64,000 nucleotides of DNA from Catellatospora tritici (lineage in GTDB: Bacteria; Actinomycetota; Actinomycetes; Mycobacteriales; Micromonosporaceae): NCBI RefSeq assembly GCF_019083965.1, contig NZ_JAHRCY010000004.1, positions 389,236 to 453,235 of the forward strand. Direction: 5' to 3'. Below, one piece after another: positions 1 to 10,500 of this stretch (positions are counted from its first letter, which is position 1; every line of letters begins with the position of its first letter). The notes beneath the pieces are model-generated. The model worked only from the letters and a program-made list of their open reading frames with translations, had not been told where the DNA came from and made no database searches. The position numbers were made by a program, and so were the translations under genes.

Positions 1-3000
1 CGCCCCTCGATCGGCAACTCCGGCTCGCCGAGGGTGAGCACGTGCCGAGCCTGCGCCCGGGTGAGCATCGCGGCCAGGCGCGGCGCCGGATACGACGGAT
101 CCAGCGGGACGTAGCACGCCCCGGTACGCAGGACGCCCAGCAGCGCGGCGACGCTGCCCGACCCGCGCGGGGCACAGACCGCGACCCGGTCCCCGGGCCG
201 GACGCCGCCCCGGTGCAGCAGCTCCGCCACCGCGTCGGCCCGCGCCGACAGCTGCGCGTACGTCAGCTCACCGTCTGTCGCCGACACCGCCAGGGCGTCG
301 GGTGTCGTGGCGACGGCCGCGTCGACCAGCTCGGTGACGGTCCGCTCCGGCAGCGCGGATGTGCTCGTCCAATCGGCGATCTCGGCCAAGTCGGTGGCGT
401 CGAGCAGCGGCAGCTGCCCGACCGGGCGGTCGAGGTCGGCGGCCAGCGCCGTCAGCAGCCGCAGATACCGGGCGAGCATCCGCCCGGCGGTCTGTGCCGA
501 CCAGGCGTCGGCGGAGTATTCGAACGACACCCGCAGCCGCCCGTCGACCGGGGTGACGTCGACGGTCAGGTCGAACTTCGCGGTGCCCGTGTGCACGTCC
601 TGCACGGTCAGGTCCAGCTCGCCCAGCCGCAGTGGCGGCATCGGCGCGTTCTGCAGCACCAGCAGCACGTTGAACAGCGGATGCTGCTCGGCGCGACGGC
701 CGCCGCCGACCGCCGCGACGATCCGCTCGAACGGCACCTGCTGGTGGGCCAGGGCCTCGTCGACGGTCGACGTCACCCGGGCCAGCAACTGCCGCCCGGT
801 GGGTTCGCCGCGCAGGTCCAGCGGGATCGGCAGGGTGTTGGCGAGCAGGCCGACGGTCTCTTCCAGTTCGGGGTGCGGCCGGTTGGCGACGGGACTGCCG
901 ACGACCAGGCGGTCCGCGCCGCCCAGCCGGGACAGCAGCACCCCCAGCCCGGCCAGCAGCAGCGGGTAGAGCCGGGGCGTCGCGGGCAGGTCGAGGTGGT
1001 CCTCGACGCGTCCGCCGCGTCCGCTCGGCATCGTGCCGGGTGTGGCCGAGCCGAAGGGCAGCGCGGGCTGGTCGTCGTACCCGTCGAGGGCTTCGGTCCA
1101 GAAGTCGAGGCCGCCGGTGTCGGCGGCGCGCTGCCAGTGGGCGACGTCGCCGCACTGCACCGGCGCCGGGCCGAGGTCGGCGTCCGGGTCGGCGTAGGCG
1201 CGGCCGAGCTCGGACACCAGCACGCCGACCGACCAGCCGTCGAGCAGCAGATGGTGGGCCGTGACGACGAGCCGGTGCTCGTCCGGGCCGAGCCGTTCCA
1301 GCCGGAACCTGATCGCCGGTCCGGTGGCCAGGTCGAACGGGCGACGCACCTCGGCGTCCAGGTCGCCCGGCTCGTGCACGGTCAGCGTGACCGGCTGCGG
1401 CGCGGCGGCGGGCTGGGCGGGGTCGCCGTCGATGACGGTGAACCTGGCGCGCAGCACCTCGTGCCGGGCCAGCACCCGCGACAGCGCCCGTTCGAGGGCG
1501 GTCACGTCGAGGGGTCCGCGCAGGTGCAGCACGAACGGGAGGTGATAGACGGCGGTGCCCGGGTCGAGCTGCTCCAGCACCCACAGCCGCTGCTGCGCGA
1601 AGGTCAGCGGCGCGCCCGCGTCGGCGGGGCGGGCAACGACGCGTGACGCGGCGACGGTGCCCTCGGACAGGGCTTCGCGCACCAGTTCGATCAGCTTGCC
1701 CAGCGTCCCGGCGGCCAGCACGTCGCCCAGGTTCAGCCGCACCCCGAACCGGGCCTGCAAACGGCCGCCCAGCTGCGCACCCAGCAGCGAGTGCCCGCCC
1801 ACGGCCCGGAAGTCGTCGTCGTTGTCCACTTCGGCCGCGCCCAGCAGCTCACGCCAGATCTCGGCGACCTGGGCGGCGACGTCCGGCTGCATCCCGGTCT
1901 CCGCCACGGGACTCTCGGCCACCGGAGTCTCGGGCGCGACCGTCGGCAGGGGCGCCGTCCCGGTGGCACGGCGAGGCGGGTCGATCCAGTAGCGGCGCCG
2001 GTCGAACGGGTAGGTCGGCAGCGGAACGCGACGCCACAGCCTGCCGGCGTCGGCGGCCGACGGTGCCACCGGTACGCCCGCACACCACGCGGCACCGATC
2101 GCGCGCAGTACCGTCGCCGGGTCGCCCGCGTCCAGCCCGGGGTACGCCGCCCAGCCCGCCCCCACCTGCGCCGACGCCAACCCGGTGAGCGTGCGCCCTG
2201 GTCCCAACTCCAGCAGCACACCCGCCCCGGCAGCCGTCGCGGCCGCCAGCGCGTCGCCGAACCGCACCGGACTCAGCAGCTGCTCGGTCCAGTAGTCCGG
2301 ATCTGCCGCCCGCGTAGGCGTGATCCACTGACCGGTCAGACTGGACGTGAACGGTATCGCCGGGGTGCCCAGCCGCAGGGTGGCGATCTCGGCCCGCAGC
2401 GCGTCGGCCGCCGGGGCCATCATCGGCGAGTGGAACGCGTGCGAGGTCGTGACCGGCCGGGTCCGCACGCCGCGCCCGGCCAACTCGACCGCCACTTCGG
2501 CGATCCGCTCATCCGGGCCGGACAGCACGCACACCTGGGGCGCGTTCACGGCCGCCAGCGCGACCTCACCGCCGACCAGGTCGGCGACGGCCTCCGGACC
2601 GGACAGGACGGCCAGCATCGTGCCCCCGGGCAGCGCGTCCATCAGCTCGCCGCGCCGGGCCACCAGCCGCAGCGCGTCGTCGGGCGCGAACACCCCGGCC
2701 ACGGTCGCGCTGAGGTATTCGCCCAGGCTGTGCCCGACCAACGCGGCCGGTTCGACCCCCCACGACCGCCACAGCCGGGTCAGCGCCCAGCCGGTGGCGA
2801 ACAGCGCGGGCTGCGCCAGCCGGGTCCGGGTCAGCAGCGCCGCCGCCTGCGGGTCGTCCGGGTCGGCGTGCAGCAGATCGCGCAGGTCCAGGCCCAACCG
2901 CGGACGCAGTACGGCCGCGGCATGGTCGATCGCGTCGCGGTAGTGCGACTCGGTCCGGTAGAGGTGCGTTCCCGCGCCGGGCCGCTGCGCTCCCTGGCCC

Positions 3001-4565
3001 GGGAACAGGAACACCACCCGGGGATCGGCGTCGGCCGTCGACGGCGCGGCGCGGCCGAGCGCGACGGCGGCCCGAGCCGGGTCGTCGGCGACGACGGCCA
3101 GCCGGTACGCCATCGGGGTGCGGCCGTGTCGCAGTGTCGCCGCGACGTCCCCGAGCGGCAGGTCCGCGCCGGTCAGCGCCTCGGCCAGGCGCTCGCGCGC
3201 GGTGTCGAGGACCTGCGGCGTGGCCGCCGACAGCACCAGCAGCTCCGGCCCGGCCCCGACGGGGGTGGCCGGTCGTGGCGGGGCCTGCTCCAGCACCACG
3301 TGCGCGTTGGTGCCGCCGATCCCGAACGAGCTGACCCCGGCGCGGCGCGGCCCGGCGACCCGCCACGGCTGCGCCGTCGCGGCCACGAAGAACGGGCTGC
3401 GTTCCAGGCCGGTGGCCGGGTTCGGGTGCCGGAAGTGGACGGTCGGCGGGACCATCCCGTCCCGTACCGCCAGGACCGCCCGGATCAGGCCGGTCACCCC
3501 GGCGGCGGCGTCGAGATGGCCGACGTTGGGCTTCGCCGACCCGAGGCCGCAGTATCCGACCGCGTCGGTGTCGGCCCGAAACGCCGCCGTCAGCGCGGTG
3601 ACCTCGATCGGGTCGCCCAGCTGCGTGCCGGTGCCGTGCGCCTCGACGTAGCCGACAGTCGCGGCGTTCACGTCGGCCAGGGCCAGGGCTTCGGCGATGA
3701 CCCGGGTCTGGCCCTCGACGCTCGGGGCGGTGAAGCCGACCTTGCGACGGCCGTCGTTGTTCACCGCCGAGGCGAGGATGACCGCGTGCACGGGGTCGCC
3801 GTCGGCGAGCGCGTCGTCGAGCCGCCGCAGCACCACCGCGGCCACCCCGGAGCCGCCGACGGTGCCCGCCGCGTCGGCCGAGAACGCCCGGCAGTGTCCG
3901 TCGGGGGAGTAGATGCCGCCCTGGTGGTGGCGGTATCCGGCCAGGTGCGGCACGGCGATCGCCGCGCCTCCGGCCACCGCCAGGTCGCACTCGCCCGACA
4001 GCAGACTCTGACAGGCCAGATGCGTGGCGACCAGCGACGTCGAGCACGCCGTCTGCACCGTCATCGCGGGCCCGGTCAGCCCCAGCCGATAGGCGACCCC
4101 GGTGGCCAGGAAGTCCTTGTCGTTGCCGACCAGCGTGCCCAGCAGCGCCAGGTCGTCGAACCCGCCCCGGTGCGGCAGCAGGTTCTCCACCAGGTACGTG
4201 TTGAGCCTCGCGCCGCCGAACACGCCCACCGGCAGGTCCAGCCCGAGCGGGTCGCGTCCGGCGTGCTCCAGCGCCGACCACACCACCTCCAGAAAGTGCC
4301 GGTGCTGCGGGTCGAGCAGTTCCGCCTCGCGGGGGGAGTAGCCGAACAGGGCGGCGTCGAACCGGTCCACCCCGTCGATCACCCCGGCGGCGGGCACGTA
4401 CGCGGGGTCAGCGAGCAGAGTCGGGTCCAGCCCGGACGCGGCCAGGTCGGCGACGTCGAACCGGCTCAGCGACTCGATGCCCGCCAGGCTGTTGCGCCAC
4501 AGCTGCTCCGGATCGGCCGCGCCGGGGAACCGCCCGGCCATGCCGACCACCGCGATCCTGGTCAC
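1..4565 (-). CDS. Hybrid PKS-NRPS, KS-AT-ACP-C-A (3' end outside window)
   Basis: Megasynthase read from a GTG at 4565 to the left edge, so the C-terminus is missing. The KS has Cys in a TACSTS motif (about residue 174), His in VEAHGTGT (about 310) and His in KPNVGH (about 348). The AT has GHSLGEY (about 613) and SHAFHS (about 712), the signature usually linked to malonyl-CoA. ACP follows the AT directly, with the GGHSL phosphopantetheine site near residue 925, so no KR, DH or ER is present and a beta-keto unit is predicted. A C domain has HHLLLDG near residue 1105, and an A domain begins near 1420 and is cut by the window edge. The start codon overlaps the previous stop (GTGA), indicating translational coupling. 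Domain calls are firm; the product is unknown. Confidence 0.95.
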   Translation of the reverse strand, partial: MTRIAVVGMAGRFPGAADPEQLWRNSLAGIESLSRFDVADLAASGLDPTLLADPAYVPAAGVIDGVDRFDAALFGYSPREAELLDPQHRHFLEVVWSALEHAGRDPLGLDLPVGVFGGARLNTYLVENLLPHRGGFDDLALLGTLVGNDKDFLATGVAYRLGLTGPAMTVQTACSTSLVATHLACQSLLSGECDLAVAGGAAIAVPHLAGYRHHQGGIYSPDGHCRAFSADAAGTVGGSGVAAVVLRRLDDALADGDPVHAVILASAVNNDGRRKVGFTAPSVEGQTRVIAEALALADVNAATVGYVEAHGTGTQLGDPIEVTALTAAFRADTDAVGYCGLGSAKPNVGHLDAAAGVTGLIRAVLAVRDGMVPPTVHFRHPNPATGLERSPFFVAATAQPWRVAGPRRAGVSSFGIGGTNAHVVLEQAPPRPATPVGAGPELLVLSAATPQVLDTARERLAEALTGADLPLGDVAATLRHGRTPMAYRLAVVADDPARAAVALGRAAPSTADADPRVVFLFPGQGAQRPGAGTHLYRTESHYRDAIDHAAAVLRPRLGLDLRDLLHADPDDPQAAALLTRTRLAQPALFATGWALTRLWRSWGVEPAALVGHSLGEYLSATVAGVFAPDDALRLVARRGELMDALPGGTMLAVLSGPEAVADLVGGEVALAAVNAPQVCVLSGPDERIAEVAVELAGRGVRTRPVTTSHAFHSPMMAPAADALRAEIATLRLGTPAIPFTSSLTGQWITPTRAADPDYWTEQLLSPVRFGDALAAATAAGAGVLLELGPGRTLTGLASAQVGAGWAAYPGLDAGDPATVLRAIGAAWCAGVPVAPSAADAGRLWRRVPLPTYPFDRRRYWIDPPRRATGTAPLPTVAPETPVAESPVAETGMQPDVAAQVAEIWRELLGAAEVDNDDDFRAVGGHSLLGAQLGGRLQARFGVRLNLGDVLAAGTLGKLIELVREALSEGTVAASRVVARPADAGAPLTFAQQRLWVLEQLDPGTAVYHLPFVLHLRGPLDVTALERALSRVLARHEVLRARFTVIDGDPAQPAAAPQPVTLTVHEPGDLDAEVRRPFDLATGPAIRFRLERLGPDEHRLVVTAHHLLLDGWSVGVLVSELGRAYADPDADLGPAPVQCGDVAHWQRAADTGGLDFWTEALDGYDDQPALPFGSATPGTMPSGRGGRVEDHLDLPATPRLYPLLLAGLGVLLSRLGGADRLVVGSPVANRPHPELEETVGLLANTLPIPLDLRGEPTGRQLLARVTSTVDEALAHQQVPFERIVAAVGGGRRAEQHPLFNVLLVLQNAPMPPLRLGELDLTVQDVHTGTAKFDLTVDVTPVDGRLRVSFEYSADAWSAQTAGRMLARYLRLLTALAADLDRPVGQLPLLDATDLAEIADWTSTSALPERTVTELVDAAVATTPDALAVSATDGELTYAQLSARADAVAELLHRGGVRPGDRVAVCAPRGSGSVAALLGVLRTGACYVPLDPSYPAPRLAAMLTRAQARHVLTLGEPELPIEG

Positions 4566-7500
4566 CGCCCGCCTCCACCGGTCGGGCGGCGCAGTTGCTG
4601 GGCGGCGCGTCGCTGTGCGGCCCGGTCGCGCCCGTCGGCGGCCGCGGCCGCGACGGTGTCGGGTCCGGACAGGTGCGCGGCCAGCGCGGCGACCGTCGGG
4701 TGGCGGAACAGGTCCACCACGGCCAGGTCCCGGCCCAGGTCGACGCAGAGCCGGGCGTGGACCCGCGCCAGCGCCAGTGAGTGGCCGCCGACGTCGAAGA
4801 AGTTGTCCTCGGCCCCGACCTCGGCCAGGCCCAGCGCCTCGCACCACGCGGCGGCGACGGTCTGCTCCAGGCCCGGCCGGGGTGGTCGGCTGCGCACGGG
4901 CACGACCGGGTCGGGCAGCGCGGCACGGTCCAGCTTGCCGCCGGCCGTGACCGGCAGCGCCGGAACGGCGACCAGATGCGCCGGGACCAGGTACCCCGGC
5001 AGCGTCCGCGCCAACGCCGCCCGCAGTCCGTCCGGGGCGGGTCCGGGCACCCCGGCCGCGACGTAGTAGCCGACCAGCTCCGTCCCGACCGGGCCAGTCC
5101 GCGCGACCACCGCCGCCGCGGTCACCTCGGGCTGGGCGCGCAGCGCGTGCTCGGCCTCGGCGGGCTCCACCCGGAACCCGCGGATCTTCACCTGTCCGTC
5201 GCGGCGGCCGGTGAACCGCAGCCGCCCGGCGCCGTCGCGCACGGCCAGGTCACCGGTGCGGTAGCAGCGCCTGCCACCCGGCCCGGTGGTGAACGCGGCC
5301 GCGGTCAGGTCGTCGCGTCCGATGTACCCACGGGCCAGGGCCGCGCCGCTGAGGAAGATCTCCCCGGGCACCCCCGGCGGCACCGGCCGCATCGCCTCGT
5401 CGAGCAGGTGCACCCCCACGCCTGGCAGAGGTTCGCCCAGCGGCGGCTGCGTGACCGGCTGGCCGGGCGCGGCCTCCCACAGGGTCGCCACCACCGTGTT
5501 CTCGGTCGGGCCGTACGCGTTGAAGAACCGCCGTCCAGGCGCCCACCGCCGCACCAGCTCGGCCGGGCACGCCTCGCCGCCGCTGACCAGCACCCGCAGG
5601 TCGGGCAGCGGCTCGTCGGCGGGCACCAGCGCGAGCGCGCTCGGCGGCACCAGCACGTAGCTGATCCGCCGGTCGCGCAGCGTCGCGCGCAGCACCGGTC
5701 CCGGTAGCAGCGCCGGGGCGGCGGCCAGGCACAGCGTCGCGCCCGACAACAGCGCCAGCACCAGGTCCCACATCGCGGCGTCGAAGCTCGGGGTGGCGAA
5801 CTGCAGCACCCGGTCGCCCGGCCCGAGGCCGAACCGGGCGATGGTGTGGTCGGCCAGCCGGACCAGACTCGCGTGCTCGACCGCGACACCCTTGGGCTGC
5901 CCGGTCGACCCGGACGTGAAGATCACGTACGCGAGGTCGTCGGGGGTGACCGACGGCAGTGGCAGCGGCTCGGCGTCCAGCGGCGCGTCCAGCACCATCG
6001 CCGCTGCGGCGGCGGTCGTCATCGCCTCCAGCCGGGCGGCCGGGTAGCCGGGGTCCAGCGGCACCGGAGCCGCCCCGGCGTACATCGCGGCGAGCATCAG
6101 CACCGGCCACGACACCGACCGGGCCGCGCGTACGCCCACCCGATCCCCGGGCCGCACCCCGGCCCGTACCAGCGCCGCCGCACAGCGGTGCACTTCATCG
6201 GCCAACTGCGCGTAGGTGCGGGTGCCGTCGTCGGCTTCCACCGCGGGCGCGTCGGCGTGGGCGGCGACCACCGCCGCGAACCGCTGCGGCATCGTCGCGG
6301 GCGTCGCCGTCACGGCAGGCCCGTCGTCGTACGCCGACAGCGCCTTGGCCTGCCCGGGGAACAGCAGATCCACCTCGGACAGCGGCTGCTCGTCGGGCGC
6401 GGCGACCAGGGTGGTGACCGCCCTGACCAGCCAGTCGGCGGTGTCCGGGCCGAGCACGTCGCGGTCGAACTCCAGGTGCACGTCCCCGGCGGCGGCCTCG
6501 ACGGTCAGGTCGGCCTTGGCCAGGCCGGTGGGCAGCCGCCGCACCCGCGCCGACAGGCCGGGCAGGTCGAGTTCGGGCAGCCCGTCGGCCGTGTGGGTGA
6601 CGAGGATGTCCACCAGCGGCAGCCGAGCCGGGTCCCGGGGCGGCCGCAGCGCCTCCACCAGGCGGTCGAACGGCAGGTCACGGTGGTCGAGTGCGTCGAC
6701 CAGGGCCTTCGCGGCCTGCTCCCGCAGCTCGCGTAGCGGCCGCGCCCCCGCCGGACGTATCCGCACCGGCACGGTGTTGACCAGGAAACCGACCATCTCG
6801 GCGAGTTCGGCCCGGTCACGCTGCGCGGCGACTACGCCGAAGGCCAGGTCGGACTGGCCGGTGAGCCGGTATACCGCCCCGGCCAGCGCGGCGAGCAGCA
6901 CCGGGAACGGAGTTCGCGCCGGGATGCGGGCGGTGCGGGTGTCGCCCGTGCCGCCGCGTACGGGCGGGCGGGGCCGGTCGACGGGCAGCGCCACCGGTTC
7001 GGGCAGCGGCCGCAGCACCGCACCCCAGTGGTCCAGGTGCCCGGCGACCACGTCGGGGGTGAGCTGTTCGCGCTGCCAGACGGCGTAGTCGGCGTACTCG
7101 ATCGGGCCGGGCGGCAGCTGTCGGCCACGGTAGGCGATGGCGAGGTCGCGCAGCACCAGGGCGCTGGACCAGGCGTCGCAGACCAGGTGGTGGGCCACCA
7201 CGACGAGCCGGTGCTCGGTGGGGCCCAGCCGCAGCAGTTCGGCGCGCAGCAGCGACGGTCCGGCCAGGTCGAACGGCGCGACCGCGACGTCGGCCTCGGC
7301 CAGGTCGGCCTCGGCGGCCGAGGCGACGTCGCGCACCGGCAGGTCGACGTCGACCGCGCCGAACACCCGCTGTACCGGCTGCCCGGCGACGGTCGCGAAG
7401 CCGGTCCGTAGCGCCTCGTGCCGGGCCACGACCGCGCGCAGCGCCCGGTGCAGCGCGGCGGCGTCCAGCGGCCCGGACAGGTCCATGGCGGCGGGCACGT

Positions 7501-7588
7501 GGTGACGCGCCGTGCCCGGGGTCAGCGACTCGACGAACCACATGGCCCGCTGCTGCGCCGAGGCGGGAAACTCGTCGTATCCGTTCAC
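4562..7588 (-). CDS. NRPS module, C-A-PCP
   Basis: A 1008-residue free-standing elongation module. The C domain begins almost at the N-terminus, and its His motif reads HHLVCDA (about residue 131), keeping both His and the Asp but with Ala in place of the usual Gly. The A domain has FTSGSTGQPKG near residue 557. My reading of its specificity pocket (FDAAMW, NAYGPTE regions) is D-A-W-L-V-G-A-V-V-K, which suggests a hydrophobic residue of the Leu kind; this is a hand alignment only. The PCP has DVGGHSL near residue 933. There is no epimerase or thioesterase. The GTG start at 7588 overlaps the TGA of the preceding synthetase, and the stop overlaps the next start in the same way. An open frame extends upstream to 7834, but that part is a shadow of the preceding gene. 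Confidence 0.94.
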   Translation of the reverse strand: MNGYDEFPASAQQRAMWFVESLTPGTARHHVPAAMDLSGPLDAAALHRALRAVVARHEALRTGFATVAGQPVQRVFGAVDVDLPVRDVASAAEADLAEADVAVAPFDLAGPSLLRAELLRLGPTEHRLVVVAHHLVCDAWSSALVLRDLAIAYRGRQLPPGPIEYADYAVWQREQLTPDVVAGHLDHWGAVLRPLPEPVALPVDRPRPPVRGGTGDTRTARIPARTPFPVLLAALAGAVYRLTGQSDLAFGVVAAQRDRAELAEMVGFLVNTVPVRIRPAGARPLRELREQAAKALVDALDHRDLPFDRLVEALRPPRDPARLPLVDILVTHTADGLPELDLPGLSARVRRLPTGLAKADLTVEAAAGDVHLEFDRDVLGPDTADWLVRAVTTLVAAPDEQPLSEVDLLFPGQAKALSAYDDGPAVTATPATMPQRFAAVVAAHADAPAVEADDGTRTYAQLADEVHRCAAALVRAGVRPGDRVGVRAARSVSWPVLMLAAMYAGAAPVPLDPGYPAARLEAMTTAAAAAMVLDAPLDAEPLPLPSVTPDDLAYVIFTSGSTGQPKGVAVEHASLVRLADHTIARFGLGPGDRVLQFATPSFDAAMWDLVLALLSGATLCLAAAPALLPGPVLRATLRDRRISYVLVPPSALALVPADEPLPDLRVLVSGGEACPAELVRRWAPGRRFFNAYGPTENTVVATLWEAAPGQPVTQPPLGEPLPGVGVHLLDEAMRPVPPGVPGEIFLSGAALARGYIGRDDLTAAAFTTGPGGRRCYRTGDLAVRDGAGRLRFTGRRDGQVKIRGFRVEPAEAEHALRAQPEVTAAAVVARTGPVGTELVGYYVAAGVPGPAPDGLRAALARTLPGYLVPAHLVAVPALPVTAGGKLDRAALPDPVVPVRSRPPRPGLEQTVAAAWCEALGLAEVGAEDNFFDVGGHSLALARVHARLCVDLGRDLAVVDLFRHPTVAALAAHLSGPDTVAAAAADGRDRAAQRRAAQQLRRPTGGGGR

Positions 7589-10500
7589 CGGTCGCCGCTC
7601 CGCCCGGCGCCGGTCGCCGCGGTCCGGGGCTGGCGCTGGATCGGCACCGCCGCGGCGGTCGCCTGCCGGGGACCGAGTCGAGCGGCCAGCTGCGCCACCG
7701 TCGGCGCCTCGAACACGTCGCCGAGCCGCACCGCGACCCCGAGCGAGGCGCCCAGCCGGGCGGACAGCTGCGCGGCGGCCAGCGAATGGCCACCGAGGGC
7801 GAAGAAGTCGTCGTCGGCGCCGACCGGCCCGCACGCCAGCACGGCGGCGAACGCCTCGGCCACCGCCCGCTCGGCCGGGCCGTCCGGGCCGCGGCCGCCG
7901 CGCGTGGCCGGGGCCGGGTCGGGCAGGGCCCGCCGGTCGACCTTGCCATTGGGCGTACGCGGCAGCGCGGGCACCGCCAGCACCGCCTGCGGCAGGTACG
8001 CCGGAGGCAGCCGCTCGCCCAGCCAGCCGAGCAGGTCAGGGCCCGGGTCGTGGCGGAGCACCACGTAGGCGGCCAGCCGTACCCCCACGCCGGTGCCGTA
8101 CGCGGTGACCGCGCAGTCGGCCACCGCCGGGTGCCCGGCCAGCACCGCCTCGACCTCACCCGGCTCCACCCGCTGCCCTCGGATCTTGACCTGGGCGTCG
8201 ACGCGCCCGTGGAACCGCAGCACCCCGTCGCCGGTGACGCTTACCCGGTCACCGGTGCGGTAGGTACGGCCGAAGCAGGGGTCGTCGTAGAAGGACACGG
8301 CCGTCTCCTCCGGCCGCCGCAGGTAGCCGCGAGCCACCTGTGGCCCCGACAGGTGCAGCTCACCGGCGATCCCGGCGGGCACCGGCGCACCCCACCGGTC
8401 CAGGACCCGGCAGGTCATGCCGGGCACCGGCGACCCGATCGGCACCACCCCGGACCCGCCGGGACGCAGCTCCTGCACGGTCGCCCACACCGCGGCCTCG
8501 GTCGGCCCGTACTCGTTGACCAGCCTGCAGTCCGGCAGCGCCGCGTGGTGCCGGGCCACGACGTCGGCCCGGCACTCCTCCCCGGCCACCACGACGGTGT
8601 CCAGTTCGGGCAGTGGTAGGTCCCTTCCGGCTTCCAGCATCGCCGCCCACAGCGTCGGCAGGGTCAGTGTGTGCGTGGCGCCGATCTCGGCCAGCACCCG
8701 CCAGGCCGCCGCGGAGTCGCGTTCCAGGCCCGGCTCGGCCAGGTGCAGGGTGCCGCCACCGGTCAGGGTCCAGTAGATCCCGGCGACGGAGCTGTCGAAC
8801 GCGGGAGAGGACAGCAGCAGGAACCGGCGCGGCGGTGGTCCGTACCAGGCGTGCCGGGCCGCGGTCGAGGCGGCGATGTGGCGGTGCTCGACGACCACGC
8901 CCTTGGGCCGTCCCGTCGACCCGGAGGTGTAGACGACGTACGCCGCGTCCTGCGGTGACGGACCCGTACCGGTGATCGGCTCGGCGTCTTCGAGGTCGCC
9001 CAGGACGGCCGCCGGGGCGGCGTCGGCGAGGATCGCGGCCAGGCGTTCCGGCGGGTAGCCGGGGTCCAGCGGCAGGTATGCCGCCCCGGTCTCCAGCACC
9101 CCGAGCATCGCCGCGATGAGCGCGGCCGACCGGGGCAGCCGCAGCGCCACCACATCGCCCGGACCGATCCCGCGCGAGCGCAGGCCCCCGGCCACCGCCT
9201 CAGCCCTTTCCCGCAGCTCGCGGTAGCTCCAGCGGGTGTCACGGTCATGCACCGCGAGCGCGTCGGGGGTGCGGTCGACCTGCGCCCACACCATCTCGTG
9301 CAGCAGCCCGGCACCCGATGGCGCGGCGGGGGCCGGGGTGTGCAGGTGCGGCGGTGCGGCAGGGTCCAGCGGCTGCGCGTACCAGGGGCGGGCCGGGTCG
9401 GCGGCCATCGCCGCCAGCAGCGTCTCCAGCCGGTCGGCCAGCCGTTCGGCGGTGCCGGGTGCGAACCGGTCCAGCGCGTACTCCACCGTGACCTCGCCGG
9501 GAGCGAACAGCAGCGACAGGTCGAACGCGGCCCCGCCCCGGTCCACCGGCACCAGCCCGTCGGGTGTGGCGGACTCGTCGGCGACGACGACGTCGAACAG
9601 CGGATGCCGTCCCGGGACGCCGCGTCCGGCCAGGGCGGCGAGCTCATCCACCGGCAGCATCGGCCGAGCCAGCACCGCCGCGAGGGCGGTCCGTGCCGCC
9701 GCGATCGCGTCGGCGGTGCTGACCGCTCGGCGCAGGTCGACCCGTACCGGCACCAGCGTCACCAGGCAGCCCACGGCCTCGCGCGCACCGGCGTCGCGGG
9801 TGTCGACCGGCACGCCGAGCACCGCCTCCGGCTCGCCGGTGTGCCGTGCCACCAGCACCGCCGTCGCGGCCAGCAGCACCGCGAACCGGGTCGACGCGGT
9901 CGCCTCGGCCAACCTCGCCACGTCGGTGGCCAGCCGGCGGTGCAGCGTTCGGCCTCGGTGGGTCGCGACGGCCGGGGCGGGCTGGTCGGCGGGCAGTTCG
10001 GCCCGCTCGGCGACCCCGGCCAACTGCTCGTGCCACCACCGCCGGTCCTCATCGTCCGGTACCGGTACCGGACCCGGTTCCGGGGGCGGCGCCAGTTCGC
10101 GCCCGGCGTAGCAGGCGTCGATCTCCGCCAGTAGCACCCGAGCCGACCGCTGGTCGGCCACGGCGTGGTGGGCCACCAGCAGCAGCACCGGCTCGCCGCC
10201 GGTCACCGGCAGCAGCGTCGCGCGCACCAGGTGCCCCTGGGTCAGCTGCGGCGGGGGCCAGCACAGGGCGGTCAGGTGCGCGTCGAGAAAGCCCACGGGC
10301 ACCGCGTCGAGCACCCTCAGCACCCGGTCGGGAACCGGGTCGGTCTCGACGGCCACGGTGCCGGGCTCACCCCCCGGCACGACGCGGCCACGCAGCACCG
10401 GATGGCGTCGCAGCACCTCGCGCAGCGCCGCGTCGAGCCGATCGGGGTCCACTCCGTCCGCACACCGCGCCGCGACGGCCATCGTGTACGCGGGCGTGCC

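Noticed and set aside
1791..5066. Very long open frame on the plus strand across the NRPS/PKS genes
   Set aside because: It is Arg/Pro/Gly/His-rich, has no domain, and lies opposite well-defined synthetase domains; a GC-driven shadow.
7589..7834. Upstream extension of the second NRPS protein
   Set aside because: The added residues are Arg-rich and come from the wrong frame of the preceding PCP domain; the GTGA overlap gives a better start.
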